In this document: one piece after another, positions 18,945 to 27,095 of the stretch | How the letters are laid out: each line of letters begins with the position of its first letter | How positions within the stretch are numbered: position 1 is the first letter of the stretch | DNA from: Azospirillum formosense | GTDB lineage: Bacteria > Pseudomonadota > Alphaproteobacteria > Azospirillales > Azospirillaceae | DNA length: 64,000 bases | Assembly: GCF_040500525.1 (NCBI RefSeq) | Contig: NZ_CP159403.1 | Coordinates: forward strand, 15,001 to 79,000 | Direction of reading: 5' to 3' | The notes under the pieces: model-generated | Database searches by the model: none | What the model saw: the letters and a program-made list of their open reading frames with translations, nothing else | What the model was told of the DNA's origin: nothing | Translations under genes and position numbers: made by a program

Positions 18945-20410
18945 CACGGCTCCTCACCCGAGAACCAGAGGTCGATCATGCTGCGCAGCTCGGCCACGGT
19001 CAGGCCGCCGCCCTCGGCCACCAGCTCCGTCGCGTCGTGGGCGGCGACGGTGGCGCGGGCGTTGCGGAAATGGCGCTGCGCCGGGGCCAGCTTGCCACGC
19101 CGCCAATAGGCCAGCGCCAGATGATAGTCGGCCAGCGCGAAGTCCGAATCCAGATACAGCGCCCGCTTGAAGGCGGCGATCGGGTCGCCGACCCCCAGCT
19201 CCTCCTCCAGCAAGCCCAGCCGGTAATGGACCACCGGGTCGAGGCGGTTGCGCTCGGCCAGCGCGATGCAGGCGTCCAGCGCCGTCGCCCGGTCGCCGTC
19301 GACCACGGCGGGGCTGTCGGCCGTCGGGGGCGCTGCCGTCGGCGGGGCGGGAGTCGGCGCGGGCTTCGCCGCCGAGGCGCGCAGCCGCGCCGCGGGAGCC
19401 ATCGCCGTGTTCCGCTTCTTCGCGGTCTTCGGGTCGGCGGTCTTCGGATCAACAGGCTTTGCTTCGGCGGCCTTCGGCTCGGCGAGCGTGGGGGGTGTGA
19501 GGATGGGAGGCGTCGCCGGAGGGACCGCCGGGAAAGCCGCCGGGGGGGCGGCGCCGGGGCGCGGCTTGCGGTAGATGGTGGCGCCCGGCACCGGCACGGG
19601 GGTGAACAGGCTGTTGACCTGCTGCCCCGTCTCGGCGTGGCCGACCACCAGCCAGCCGTTGGGCACCAGCACGTCGTGCAGGTTGTTCAGCAGGCGGGTG
19701 CGCGTCGGCTCGTCGAAATAGATCATGACGTTGCGGCACAGCACGACGTCCAGCGCGCCCAGCCCCCGCGGGTAGTTGGGCAACGGCCCGTCGACGAGGT
19801 TGAAGACGGAGAAGCTCGTCCATTCGCGGAAGCGCGGCTTGACCGACCACAGCTCGCCCTGCCGGTCGAAGCATTCCGCCAGGACCGCCGGGTCGAGCCC
19901 GCGCACCGCCCAGTTCCCGTAGACGCCGCGCCGCGCCGTTTCGATGAAGCTGGCGTTCAGGTCGGTGCCGACGATGCTGACCTGCCAGTCGCGCAGCTGC
20001 TCGGCGAAATGCCGCTTCAGCAGGATCTCCAGCGTGTAGGCCTCCGGCCCGATCGAGCAGCCGGCGCTCCAGATGCGCAGCAGGCGGCTCTCCCGGTTGC
20101 GGCGCAGGCATTCCGGGATGGCGACGGCGCACAGCGCCTCGAACTGCTCGGCGTAGCGGAAGAAGAAGGTCTCGCCGACCGTCAGCTCGTTGATGAGCGC
20201 CTGGTACTCCGGCCCGGTCGGCCCCTCCCCGGCGAGCTGCGCCAGATAGGCGGCGAGGCCGAGGGTCGGCTTGTCCGACAGGCGGCGGTTGATGCGCTCC
20301 GCCAGGGCGGCGTCCTTGTCGGCGTAGTAGGCGAGCCCGGTCGCCCCGATGACGGCGGCCTTGATCCGGGGAAAGACGGGGTCGCGCAGGATGGCGTCGA
20401 TGCGGTTCAT
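18944..20410 (-). CDS. cheR: CheR methyltransferase with C-terminal TPR region (WspC-like)
   Basis: The 488-residue protein starts with a CheR alpha domain, then a SAM-binding fold (WSAGCSIGPEAYTLEILL, VGTDLN, VVLCRNVMIYFD). It methylates receptor glutamates. After residue 280 comes a Pro/Ala/Lys-rich linker with repeated PKTADPKTA-like units, then a TPR-like segment (about 405-470, with ALYLDSDFALADYHLALAYWRRG). CheR-TPR proteins such as WspC are typical of alternative chemosensory systems. ATG 20410 overlaps the upstream cheW stop by 4 nt; the much longer open frame upstream is antisense or other-frame noise. Confidence 0.93.
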   Translation of the reverse strand: MNRIDAILRDPVFPRIKAAVIGATGLAYYADKDAALAERINRRLSDKPTLGLAAYLAQLAGEGPTGPEYQALINELTVGETFFFRYAEQFEALCAVAIPECLRRNRESRLLRIWSAGCSIGPEAYTLEILLKRHFAEQLRDWQVSIVGTDLNASFIETARRGVYGNWAVRGLDPAVLAECFDRQGELWSVKPRFREWTSFSVFNLVDGPLPNYPRGLGALDVVLCRNVMIYFDEPTRTRLLNNLHDVLVPNGWLVVGHAETGQQVNSLFTPVPVPGATIYRKPRPGAAPPAAFPAVPPATPPILTPPTLAEPKAAEAKPVDPKTADPKTAKKRNTAMAPAARLRASAAKPAPTPAPPTAAPPTADSPAVVDGDRATALDACIALAERNRLDPVVHYRLGLLEEELGVGDPIAAFKRALYLDSDFALADYHLALAYWRRGKLAPAQRHFRNARATVAAHDATELVAEGGGLTVAELRSMIDLWFSGEEP

Positions 20411-20949
20411 CGCGCCGTCCCCCCGGCGGCCCCGGCCGTCCCCTCCACCGCTTCGGCGGCGCCGAGCCGGGCCAGGCGCTCGTCGGCGATGGCCTGGAAG
20501 GCGGCGAGCAGCCGGTCCTCCGCCTCGGTCAGCAGGCGGGACGGGTCGATCACCGTGGCCGTGCCGGTGCCGTGGGGAATGGTCGCCACGGCGCAGCCGT
20601 TGAAGGACAGGCCGGGATCGGCCGCCGTCCGCTCCGCGTCGGGGACGGGCAGGATGTTGAACACCCGGTCGGCCAGCAGCGCCAGCGGCCGGCCGTCCCA
20701 GTCGGTCAGGAACAGCGGCGCGTACAGCTCCGGCGGCGCGGCCTCGAAGCCGAACAGCAGGTCGAGCCGCAGGACCGGGACGGCGCGGCCCTGGTAGCGG
20801 AACAGGCCGGCGACCAGGGTGGGCGCCGCCGGCGGGCGGTCGAGCCGGGGCAGCGGCAGGAATCGGCGCACGGACTCCGCCGGCAGGGCCAGTGTCCTGC
20901 CGGAGACGGAAAAGATCACGTACCGTGTCGCGGATGCCGTCGCAGCCAT
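20407..20949 (-). CDS. cheW: CheW-type coupling protein, first gene of the chemosensory cluster
   Basis: A 180-residue CheW domain protein (YVIFSVSGRTLALPAESVRR, LVAGLFRYQGRAVPVLRLD, ADRVFNIL) with a short acidic/Ala tail. ATG 20949 places the start directly before the CheW fold; the frame continues upstream without supporting similarity. It leads the operon that runs to 12371 or further, and each junction to cheB and the double-receiver gene is an overlap except the 49-bp gap between the receptor and cheA. Confidence 0.88.
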   Translation of the reverse strand: MAATASATRYVIFSVSGRTLALPAESVRRFLPLPRLDRPPAAPTLVAGLFRYQGRAVPVLRLDLLFGFEAAPPELYAPLFLTDWDGRPLALLADRVFNILPVPDAERTAADPGLSFNGCAVATIPHGTGTATVIDPSRLLTEAEDRLLAAFQAIADERLARLGAAEAVEGTAGAAGGTAR

Positions 20950-21269
20950 CGCGGGCGCACACCTTCCTCTATCAGTTGTCGGGCCTGTGCCAGTTGCCGG
21001 GCGCGGGAAGCGCCGCCGGACCCTGGACCCTATTATTGGGTGACGCCGGGGGGCTTGAAACCGGCGCAGAACATGCCGCATCGCACCCGGGATGGAAATA
21101 CCACCAAAGGCAAAAGCCTCAGCCCAAGGTGGCGGTATGACGCCGGTCATACAGCGGACGCCGGAACGCTTGCTGTTTTCGCAATTGCGGTTACAAACAT
21201 CCCGGTCGCCGTCCGGCCCCGCGGCCGCCGATCAACAGCCATTGCCAGCCGCACCGTCCGGAGGGGATC
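20950..21269. other. Divergent spacer between the chemosensory cluster and panD
   Basis: These 320 bp must hold the promoters for cheW (leftward) and panD (rightward). GGAGGGG at 21260-21265 is the panD ribosome site. Two short inverted stretches, TATGACGCCGGTCATA (21136-21151) and a GC-rich block near 21000, are visible. I see no gene and cannot place a promoter with confidence. Confidence 0.5.
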
Positions 21270-21704
21270 ATGATCAAGGTTGTCCGAGCAAAACTGCATT
21301 GCCTGCGCGTCACCGACGCCAACCTGAACTATCAGGGGTCGATCACCCTCGATCCGGAGCATTGCGAGGCGGTGGGGATCTACCCGCTGGAATTCGTGGA
21401 GATCTGGAACAAGAACTCCGGCGCGCGGATCAGCACCTACGTGATCTACGGCGAGCGCGGCTCGCGCTGCTGCGTGCTGAACGGCTCGGCGGCGCGGAGC
21501 TGCCAGCCGGGCGACGAGGTGATCATCGCCGCCTCCTGGTACTGCCAGCCGACGGAACTGGCGACGCTGCGGCCGCGGGTGCTGACCTTCAACGCCGACA
21601 ACGGCATCGACCGCTCGCTGACCTACGACGTGACGGCTCTGGACGGCGGCCGCTTCGATTTCGCGATTCGCGAGGGTGTCTTCCTGGAGCCGGAACCGGC
21701 CTGA
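21270..21704 (+). CDS. panD: Aspartate 1-decarboxylase PanD
   Basis: This pyruvoyl enzyme makes beta-alanine from aspartate for pantothenate and CoA synthesis. The processing site is visible as Gly23-Ser24 (YQGSITL), along with [26 protein letters not shown] and GDEVIIA. At 144 residues it is about 18 residues longer than the E. coli protein. The extra C-terminus ([18 protein letters not shown]) replaces the usual short tail and could be a divergent cap. No panB or panC is nearby. Confidence 0.9.
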   Translation: MIKVVRAKLHCLRVTDANLNYQGSITLDPEHCEAVGIYPLEFVEIWNKNSGARISTYVIYGERGSRCCVLNGSAARSCQPGDEVIIAASWYCQPTELATLRPRVLTFNADNGIDRSLTYDVTALDGGRFDFAIREGVFLEPEPA

Positions 21705-21781
21705 CCCGTCGGTTCCACCGTCCCGCAAACAAAAGCAGCGGCCTCGCGCGGGTCCTCGCGCAAAGCGAGCGCATCGCCGAT

Positions 21782-21796
21782 TTGCACGTGACTTGC
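21782..21796 (+). promoter_or_regulatory. Possible sigma-54-type promoter
   Basis: TTGCACGTGACTTGC fits TGGCAC-N5-TTGC with one mismatch (T for G in the -24 GG). The match is moderate, because the conserved -24 GG is broken. It lies about 90 bp before the small gene at 21886. Confidence 0.3.
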
Positions 21797-21819
21797 GAGG
21801 AGCGGTCCGTGAGTCCCAC

Positions 21820-21848
21820 TTGAACGCGCGGCAATTTTTGCCTACTCT
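21820..21848 (+). promoter_or_regulatory. Sigma-70-type promoter of the small gene at 21886
   Basis: TTGAAC (21820-21825) and TACTCT (21843-21848) are separated by exactly 17 bp, which suits a housekeeping promoter. The spacer contains the small palindrome GGCAATTTTTGCC (21831-21843), a possible operator. A start near 21856 gives a leader of about 30 nt. Confidence 0.6.
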
Positions 21849-21885
21849 ACCTGGGTGGGAGTGCGGACAGCGAGGAGTGCGTGTC

Positions 21886-22128
21886 ATGGGCGTCAGCGGC
21901 ATAGGGGGCTATCAACAGCAGGCCTTCACGACACCGTTAAGCAGCGGCCCGGCGGCCCTGCAGCAGACCCGGGGAACCGACGCGAACCAGCAGGCCCAGA
22001 AGGCCGAAGAGGATCGCCGCCAGCAGGTCCAGGCCCAGGACCAGCAGGCGCAGCAGAGCCAGCAGGCCCTGGCGTCGGGCGGCAACACCACCCCGACCCG
22101 CGGACAGAACCTCAACATCACGGTCTGA
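21886..22128 (+). CDS. Small Gln/Ala-rich protein with LNITV tail
   Basis: I do not recognise this 80-residue protein. It starts MGVSGIGGYQQQ and has a Gln/Asp/Ala-rich central region (QQAQKAEEDRRQQVQAQDQQ) likely to be helical or disordered. It ends in a hydrophobic LNITV. The ATG at 21886 has GAGGAG at 21872-21877, 8 nt upstream, and a good promoter before it, so it is very probably expressed. The following gene ends in the similar IVSVTV, which suggests a shared C-terminal recognition tail. Confidence 0.72.
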   Translation: MGVSGIGGYQQQAFTTPLSSGPAALQQTRGTDANQQAQKAEEDRRQQVQAQDQQAQQSQQALASGGNTTPTRGQNLNITV

Positions 22129-22198
22129 TCGCGCGTCGTCCAATCGGGGCCCGCCCGGCCGGTGCGGGGCCGGGTCCGCAGGGGAAAGGCGGCCAGCC

Positions 22199-22807
22199 AT
22201 GGACATCCGAAGCGTTTCCGGCATCCAGGCGAACCGGCCGACTCCGGCATCGGCGGTTCCGACGCCGCAATCCGCGGCCGATGCCGCGGCACCGACTTCC
22301 CAATCCGCGTCCGGCGTTGCGGACCGACCCACCGCCCCGGCGTCCCCGTCCGATCCGGTGGTGGTGGCCGGCGGCTACATCAGCCCGGTCCTGCGCTACG
22401 ACCAGGGCGCCCGGCTGGCCGTCATCTATTTCCGCGACCGGTCGTCCGGCGAAACCCAGAACCAGATCCCGGCGCAACAGGTGGTGGAGGAATACCGCCG
22501 CACCGCCAGCCGCCTGGGCGTCGCGACCGATGGGGCGGCGGGCGGCCACGACACCGGCAAAGCGACCGCGGCATCCGGCGGCACCGCCACACCGGGCGGC
22601 GCCGGACGGGTCGTCGGGTCGGGGTACGGCGCCGCCGAGTCGAGCGGCGCCCAGTCCACCGGATTGCCGGCCACCGGATTGCCGGCCACCGCAACGCCGC
22701 CCGCGACGGGCGCCGGTCCGGGGCTCACCGGTTCGGCTGCCGCTCCCCGTGTCGCGGGGGCCTACGGCGCCGGTTCGCCGGGCGCCATCGTCTCCGTCAC
22801 CGTCTGA
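22199..22807 (+). CDS. Hypothetical protein with FlaG-like core and VSVTV tail
   Basis: The 202-residue protein has a low-complexity Ala/Pro/Thr N-terminus (1-55) and a small conserved-looking core at about 58-105 (YISPVLRYDQGARLAVIYFRD, then QNQIPAQQVVEEYRR). A Gly/Ala/Thr-rich segment and the tail IVSVTV follow. The core recalls the FlaG/YvyC pattern (strand, RD or VD, QIP, short helix), but the match is weak and I do not claim it. AGGGGAAAGG precedes ATG 22199. Its 3' end overlaps the convergent gene on the minus strand by 46 bp. Confidence 0.7.
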   Translation: MDIRSVSGIQANRPTPASAVPTPQSAADAAAPTSQSASGVADRPTAPASPSDPVVVAGGYISPVLRYDQGARLAVIYFRDRSSGETQNQIPAQQVVEEYRRTASRLGVATDGAAGGHDTGKATAASGGTATPGGAGRVVGSGYGAAESSGAQSTGLPATGLPATATPPATGAGPGLTGSAAAPRVAGAYGAGSPGAIVSVTV

Positions 22808-23784
22808 TCCGGCAGTTCGAAGCGGGCCACCAGCGGCGCGTGGTAGCTTTCCGGAGAATGGCTGACCGTGGCGTGGGCCACCAGCTCGTCGCCCAGCGCC
22901 TCGTTGTGGATCTCGGCGGAGCGGAACCAGCCCAGCAGGGCGCGCGACACCAGCAGATGGTCGAGCATCACCGCGTCGCCGCCGTGCAGCACGGTGAAGC
23001 GCCGCTCCTCCGGGACGGAGCGCTCCAGCGGTACCAGCGACCGCCCGGCGAGATGGCCATTGCCGGTCTCATCGAGGTCGGCGCGGATGATGCGGACGGG
23101 GGTCTGCTCGATCTCGGCGTTGAGGTCGCCGGCCACCAGGATCAGCGCCTGCGGGTCGGCGTCGAACACCCGCTCCACCGCCAGCCGGGCCTCCAGCGCC
23201 TGGCCGGCCCGCTTGATCGAGGCGAGGTAGAAGCCCTCCGCCCAGCCGCCGACGCTCTTCCAGGTGGAGGCGTTCTTCTTCTGCCCCGGCACCGGCGCGG
23301 CGATCGGCGCGCGCAGATGCAGGTTGAAGACGTGCAGCCGCCGGCCGCCGGGCAACTCGATCTCGCCGTGCAGCACCGGGCGGTCCCAGCTCACCGCGTC
23401 GCCGCCGGGCTGGGCCGGGTCGGCGGTGACCATGCGGACCTGCGGGGAGGGCACCAGATCGTGCCGGTACTGCCGCGCCGCCAGGATCGGCCAGCGGCTC
23501 ACCAGCACGAGGTTGTGGCGGTCGGCCAGCCTGGTCCCCTCGCCGCCGGAGGTCCGGTGGAAATCGGCGTAGGGGCCGCCCTCCAGCAGCCGGTTCAGAG
23601 CGCGCAGGGTCCGCGGCTCCCCCTTCGCGTCGCGCTGGCCGTTGACCTCCTGAAGGCACAGGATGTCGGCGTCCAGCCGCTCCAGCTGCGGGCGCAGCAC
23701 GGCGGCGCGCTCCTCGAAGGACAGGTCGCCGGTGTCGTCCAGGCTTTCCAGGTTGAAGGTGGCGATGCGGATGCTGCGGCTCAT
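22762..23784 (-). CDS. Endonuclease/exonuclease/phosphatase (EEP) family protein
   Basis: The 340-residue metal-dependent phosphodiesterase fold shows the EEP residues in order: Asn11 (ATFNLESL), Glu46 (CLQEVNG), the His in FNLHLRAP, Asp/Asn in AGDLNAE, a second Asp in MLDHLLVS, and the terminal SHSPESYHAPL. The substrate cannot be told; relatives cut DNA, RNA, lipids or inositol phosphates. No signal peptide is visible, so it is probably cytoplasmic. It overlaps the methyltransferase upstream by 4 nt. Confidence 0.88.
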   Translation of the reverse strand: MSRSIRIATFNLESLDDTGDLSFEERAAVLRPQLERLDADILCLQEVNGQRDAKGEPRTLRALNRLLEGGPYADFHRTSGGEGTRLADRHNLVLVSRWPILAARQYRHDLVPSPQVRMVTADPAQPGGDAVSWDRPVLHGEIELPGGRRLHVFNLHLRAPIAAPVPGQKKNASTWKSVGGWAEGFYLASIKRAGQALEARLAVERVFDADPQALILVAGDLNAEIEQTPVRIIRADLDETGNGHLAGRSLVPLERSVPEERRFTVLHGGDAVMLDHLLVSRALLGWFRSAEIHNEALGDELVAHATVSHSPESYHAPLVARFELPDQTVTETMAPGEPAP

Positions 23785-24602
23785 GACCCCTCCCCGGACG
23801 CCCGGCCCGCCGCGGCGCGCGGGCGAGCCAGGAACAGGTGGTTGCGGTTGATGCGCCGCCGCCGCCGCCGGTGCGCGCTCAGCATCGCCGTGGAGGCGAC
23901 GAGCGTGGCGTCCAGCCCGGACTCGGCCATGCGCCGGGGGGTATCCGTACCATAAATCCGGTAGTGATAGGGATGGCCGAAGGCGGCCAGCCGCTTGGCG
24001 GGGGTGTCCATCGCCGGGTCCTCCCGCGTCGGCCCCTTCGGATCGTAGGGGAACAGCAGGACGGCGCGGCCCGAGGGCTTCAGCACGCGGGCGATCTCGC
24101 GCAGCGCGGCGCGGTCGTCGGGGACATGCTCCAGAACGTGGCTGGACAGAACGAGGTCGAACCGGCCGTCCGGAAAGGGCAGGTCGGTCAGGTCGGCCTG
24201 CACGTCGGCGGCCGGGTTGAAGCGGTCCAGCGTGACGTAGCGCCGGCCGTGCCGCGCCCGCAGCAGCGGCTCCAGGCAGGGCTCCGGGGCGGTGTGCAGG
24301 ATGCGCAGCGACCGTCGCAGCACGTCCGTCCGCTCCGCCAGGAAGCTCCACAGGAAGCGGTGGCGCTCCAGCGACCCGCAGTCCGGGCAGCGGGCGTTGC
24401 GCCGCCCGCCCAGGCCGAAGGGCAGGAAGCGCGCGGCCTCCCGCCCGCAGAGCGGGCAGAGCAGCGGCCCGGCGGCGGGGATCAGGCCGCGGGCCCCCTC
24501 GTAGCGCGGGCGCTCGTACAGCGACTCCCGCCGGTAGACGGCGGCCTCGTCGAGATTCTGGTCCGCGATGGCGGGCAGCAGGCGGGACAATCCATGGAGC
24601 AT
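23781..24602 (-). CDS. SAM-dependent methyltransferase with N-terminal zinc-ribbon
   Basis: The 273-residue protein has four cysteines at about residues 48-78 (CPLCG and CPDCGSLERHRF) that look like a zinc ribbon. A class I methyltransferase of the Methyltransf_11 type follows (VTLDRFNPAADVQADLTDLP, LVLSSHVLEHVPDD, REIARVLKPSGRAVLL). The CPLC/CPDCGSLERHR layout is typical of methyltransferases acting on glycans or small polar groups in cell-surface gene clusters, but the target is unknown. It starts 5 nt after the cheD stop and overlaps the EEP gene, so the three form an operon. Confidence 0.88.
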   Translation of the reverse strand: MLHGLSRLLPAIADQNLDEAAVYRRESLYERPRYEGARGLIPAAGPLLCPLCGREAARFLPFGLGGRRNARCPDCGSLERHRFLWSFLAERTDVLRRSLRILHTAPEPCLEPLLRARHGRRYVTLDRFNPAADVQADLTDLPFPDGRFDLVLSSHVLEHVPDDRAALREIARVLKPSGRAVLLFPYDPKGPTREDPAMDTPAKRLAAFGHPYHYRIYGTDTPRRMAESGLDATLVASTAMLSAHRRRRRRINRNHLFLARPRAAAGRASGEGS

Positions 24603-24607
24603 GGGGA

Positions 24608-25240
24608 TCAGAACAGCTCCACGTCGCCATCGATCCCGGTCTTGCGCAGCCGGTCCATGAAGGAGGACTCGGACCGCGCGATGTCCCGCACCGTCTCCTC
24701 CCCGATCAGGCGGCGCTGGGTGCGGCCCGAGGTGGGGTAGAAGCGCACCGCGCGGGCCGCCGTGCCGCCGACGTCCCAGCTCATCGTCGGGATGCCTTCG
24801 GCCGCCAGATACTCCATAACGAACTCGACGTTGCGCTGGCCGATGCCGGCGCTGCGCGGGGCGCCGTTCACGCTGGCCCCGCCGAAGATCTTGGCGCGCA
24901 GCCGGTCGCGCCGCCCTGTCGCCCCCAGCAGCCGGTTGATGAGCTGCTCCATGGCGGCACTGCCGTAGCGGGAGGAGATCGACAGCCGGTCGCCGTTGTG
25001 GTCGGGCAGCAGGAAGTGGTTCATCCCGCCGATCGCCGCGACGGGATCGAACAGGCAGGCGGCGATGCAGGAGCCCAGCGTCGTGGTGATGACGACGTTC
25101 GGGTCGTCGCTGACCACGCAGCCGCCGACCACGATGTTGACCACCTCCGCGCCCAGCTGCCGGTCGTGGTAGCGGTTGGCCGCGATGTCCGGTGTGTCGG
25201 AACCCTGCTGGAGTCGGCGCGCGCGCGGGGTGATCGGCAT
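24608..25240 (-). CDS. cheD: Chemoreceptor glutamine deamidase CheD
   Basis: CheD deamidates specific glutamines on receptors. The catalytic pair is visible as Cys58 (TTLGSCIAAC) and His75 (GGMNHFLLP), with the family motifs KIFGGASV and IGQRNVEFV. ATG 25240 is preferred, with a GAGG about 8 nt upstream; the longer frame adds 16 residues without similarity. It is encoded away from the chemosensory cluster at 12371-20949 and next to two enzymes not otherwise tied to chemotaxis. Confidence 0.92.
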   Translation of the reverse strand: MPITPRARRLQQGSDTPDIAANRYHDRQLGAEVVNIVVGGCVVSDDPNVVITTTLGSCIAACLFDPVAAIGGMNHFLLPDHNGDRLSISSRYGSAAMEQLINRLLGATGRRDRLRAKIFGGASVNGAPRSAGIGQRNVEFVMEYLAAEGIPTMSWDVGGTAARAVRFYPTSGRTQRRLIGEETVRDIARSESSFMDRLRKTGIDGDVELF

Positions 25241-25323
25241 CCAGAACCTCGGTGGGACATTCGGTCGCAGTGTACAACCGACCGTCACCCTTCGCCAAGC
25301 GCCGCGGTTGCGGGTGCCATTGC

Positions 25324-25469
25324 CCCCTCTCCCGCCCCGGGAGAGGGAAGGGGCCCACGCCGCAGGCGTGGGAAGGGTGAGGGTCGTTCGAGAATCAGCG
25401 CCTTGATTCTCGAACGACCCTCACCCGCCCGCTGTCGTGGGCCCCCTCTCCCGGGGCGGGAGAGGGGGG
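25324..25469. repeat. Intergenic palindromic repeat element, copy 2
   Basis: This is the clearest copy of the element. Terminal palindromes lie at 25324-25346 and 25445-25468. Inner inverted blocks, around the core TCGTTCGAGAATCAG and its near-complement, make almost the whole 145 bp foldable into one stem. It fills the space between cheD and the peptidase gene. Confidence 0.88.
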
Positions 25470-25477
25470 AAGGCCCG

Positions 25478-26929
25478 TCACAAGCCGGCGATCCACAACG
25501 CCAGCAGGTCGGCCTGGAGCTTGCGGGAGCGGGCCAGCCAGGCGCGGGCCTCCGGGGGGATCTCCGCGATGCGGCGGTCCATCGTGCGGTCCATGGCGGC
25601 GCGCCGCTCCTCGTCGGTGACGAAGAAGGCGAAGCCGAGCGTCCGCCCGCTCGCCGTCGTCAGCGTGCCGGCCAGCGCCTTGGCGTAGGCCAGCGTCCCC
25701 GACTTGGCGCGCACGCCGGGGGGCAGGGCCTTGCCCTCGTCCTCGCCGGGCAGAAGGGCCAGCACCGCCGGGCCGGCGCCCTGGATCAGCGCCATGGTCT
25801 GGGCCGGGGTGATCCGCGACGCGGCGCTGAGCCCCGAATGGTTGAGCAGCCGCAGCCCTGTCCAGTCGGTGCGCGGGGCCGCCAGCATGGCCGGAGCGGT
25901 CAGCACCGCCGCCGACTCCGGCAGCGTCCGCACCGCCGGGTCGAGCTGCCGCGCGGCGGCCAGCCCGATCAGCTCCGCCGACAGGTTGTTGGAGTAGCGC
26001 AGGACCTGCCGGGCCAGGACCTCCAGCGGCTCGCTGCGGTGCAGGGCGGCCAGCGTGGCGGTCGGCGGCACCGCGCCGGGGGCCGGGGCGGGCAGGACGA
26101 TCCCCGCCTCCGCGGCCAGACGGCGGAAGACGTGGGCCGCCGCCAGACCGGGGTGCGTGACCGGAAGCCACAGGCTGGCCGCCATGCCCGGCTGCGGGGC
26201 GAAGCGCCAGTGCTCGCCTTCCGCTGCCCCATCCGTGGCGGTGAGCGGGGTAAAGGCGGCGCCCACTCCGGCGCCGAGCTGCACCGTCACGCTGTCCAGC
26301 GGCACGCGCCCGGTGTCGGACACCGACCAGGCGCTGACCCGCACCGGCTGGCCGGCGGCGGCGGGGCGCGCCCAGTCGAAGCGGAAGCGGTTGAAGTTCA
26401 GCGACAGCGCCCCGACCCCGGTGTTGTAGCCGGCGGTCCAGGGCTGCCCGGCGTCGATCTCCGCCAGTTCGGGCAGGGCGGAGGTGTCGTAGAGGAAACG
26501 CCCGGTCACCCGCGTGACGCCCAGCGCGCCGAGGTCGCGCAACAGCTCCGCCAGCCCTTCGCTGGACAGCGACGGGTCGCCGCCGCCCTTCAGGATCAGG
26601 TCGCCGTCGAGCACGCCGTTCCCCAGCCGTCCGGTGACGTGCAGCGTGGTCTCGAACCGGTGCTCCGGTCCCAGCACCGCCAGGGCGGCGGCCATCGCCG
26701 GCAGCTTGGCGACGGAGGCCGGGACGAAGGGCTTGGCCGGCTGCCGCTCCGCCAGCATGGCGCCGCTGTCCGGGTCGAACAGCACATAGCCGACGTCGTC
26801 GGCGGAAAAGCCATTGCGGGCGATCGCCTCGCGGTCGTCCGGACCGGTGGCGGCCATGGGGGAGGCGCAGGCCGACACCGCGGAGACGCAGGCCAGCAGG
26901 AGCAGGATGGAGAAGGTGTGAATCCGCAT
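25478..26929 (-). CDS. D-alanyl-D-alanine carboxypeptidase/endopeptidase, PBP4 (DacB) family
   Basis: A 483-residue S13-family peptidase acts on peptidoglycan in the periplasm. The N-terminus is a lipoprotein signal with a probable lipobox VSAC (Cys21). Active-site motifs are SVAK (Ser72 and Lys75), SNN (in RYSNNLSAE) and KSG (AKSGTL). The large insertion between the first two motifs is typical of PBP4. ATG 26929 (MRIHTF) is chosen because it opens the signal peptide; the frame upstream has no such support. Lipidation would be somewhat unusual, since E. coli PBP4 is soluble. Confidence 0.9.
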   Translation of the reverse strand: MRIHTFSILLLLACVSAVSACASPMAATGPDDREAIARNGFSADDVGYVLFDPDSGAMLAERQPAKPFVPASVAKLPAMAAALAVLGPEHRFETTLHVTGRLGNGVLDGDLILKGGGDPSLSSEGLAELLRDLGALGVTRVTGRFLYDTSALPELAEIDAGQPWTAGYNTGVGALSLNFNRFRFDWARPAAAGQPVRVSAWSVSDTGRVPLDSVTVQLGAGVGAAFTPLTATDGAAEGEHWRFAPQPGMAASLWLPVTHPGLAAAHVFRRLAAEAGIVLPAPAPGAVPPTATLAALHRSEPLEVLARQVLRYSNNLSAELIGLAAARQLDPAVRTLPESAAVLTAPAMLAAPRTDWTGLRLLNHSGLSAASRITPAQTMALIQGAGPAVLALLPGEDEGKALPPGVRAKSGTLAYAKALAGTLTTASGRTLGFAFFVTDEERRAAMDRTMDRRIAEIPPEARAWLARSRKLQADLLALWIAGL

Positions 26930-27095
26930 GATGCGCAGTCTAGCGCAACGCGCCGCCCCGCATCCGCGCCAATCGTTGGCCGGGCCCCGATCAGGACGGG
27001 GGTGGGCCAGGAATCTTGCTGCGCGGACAGTCCGCTTACCGTACGATGAAGTCCTCGTAAGACGCCACGCCTCTGGGGAATGAGTTGAAAAGCCC

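Noticed and set aside
18259-18957. N-terminal extension of the chemoreceptor frame
   Set aside because: The extension overlaps cheW and is Arg/Gly-rich. MKLKVKH at 18258 starts directly before the first membrane helix.
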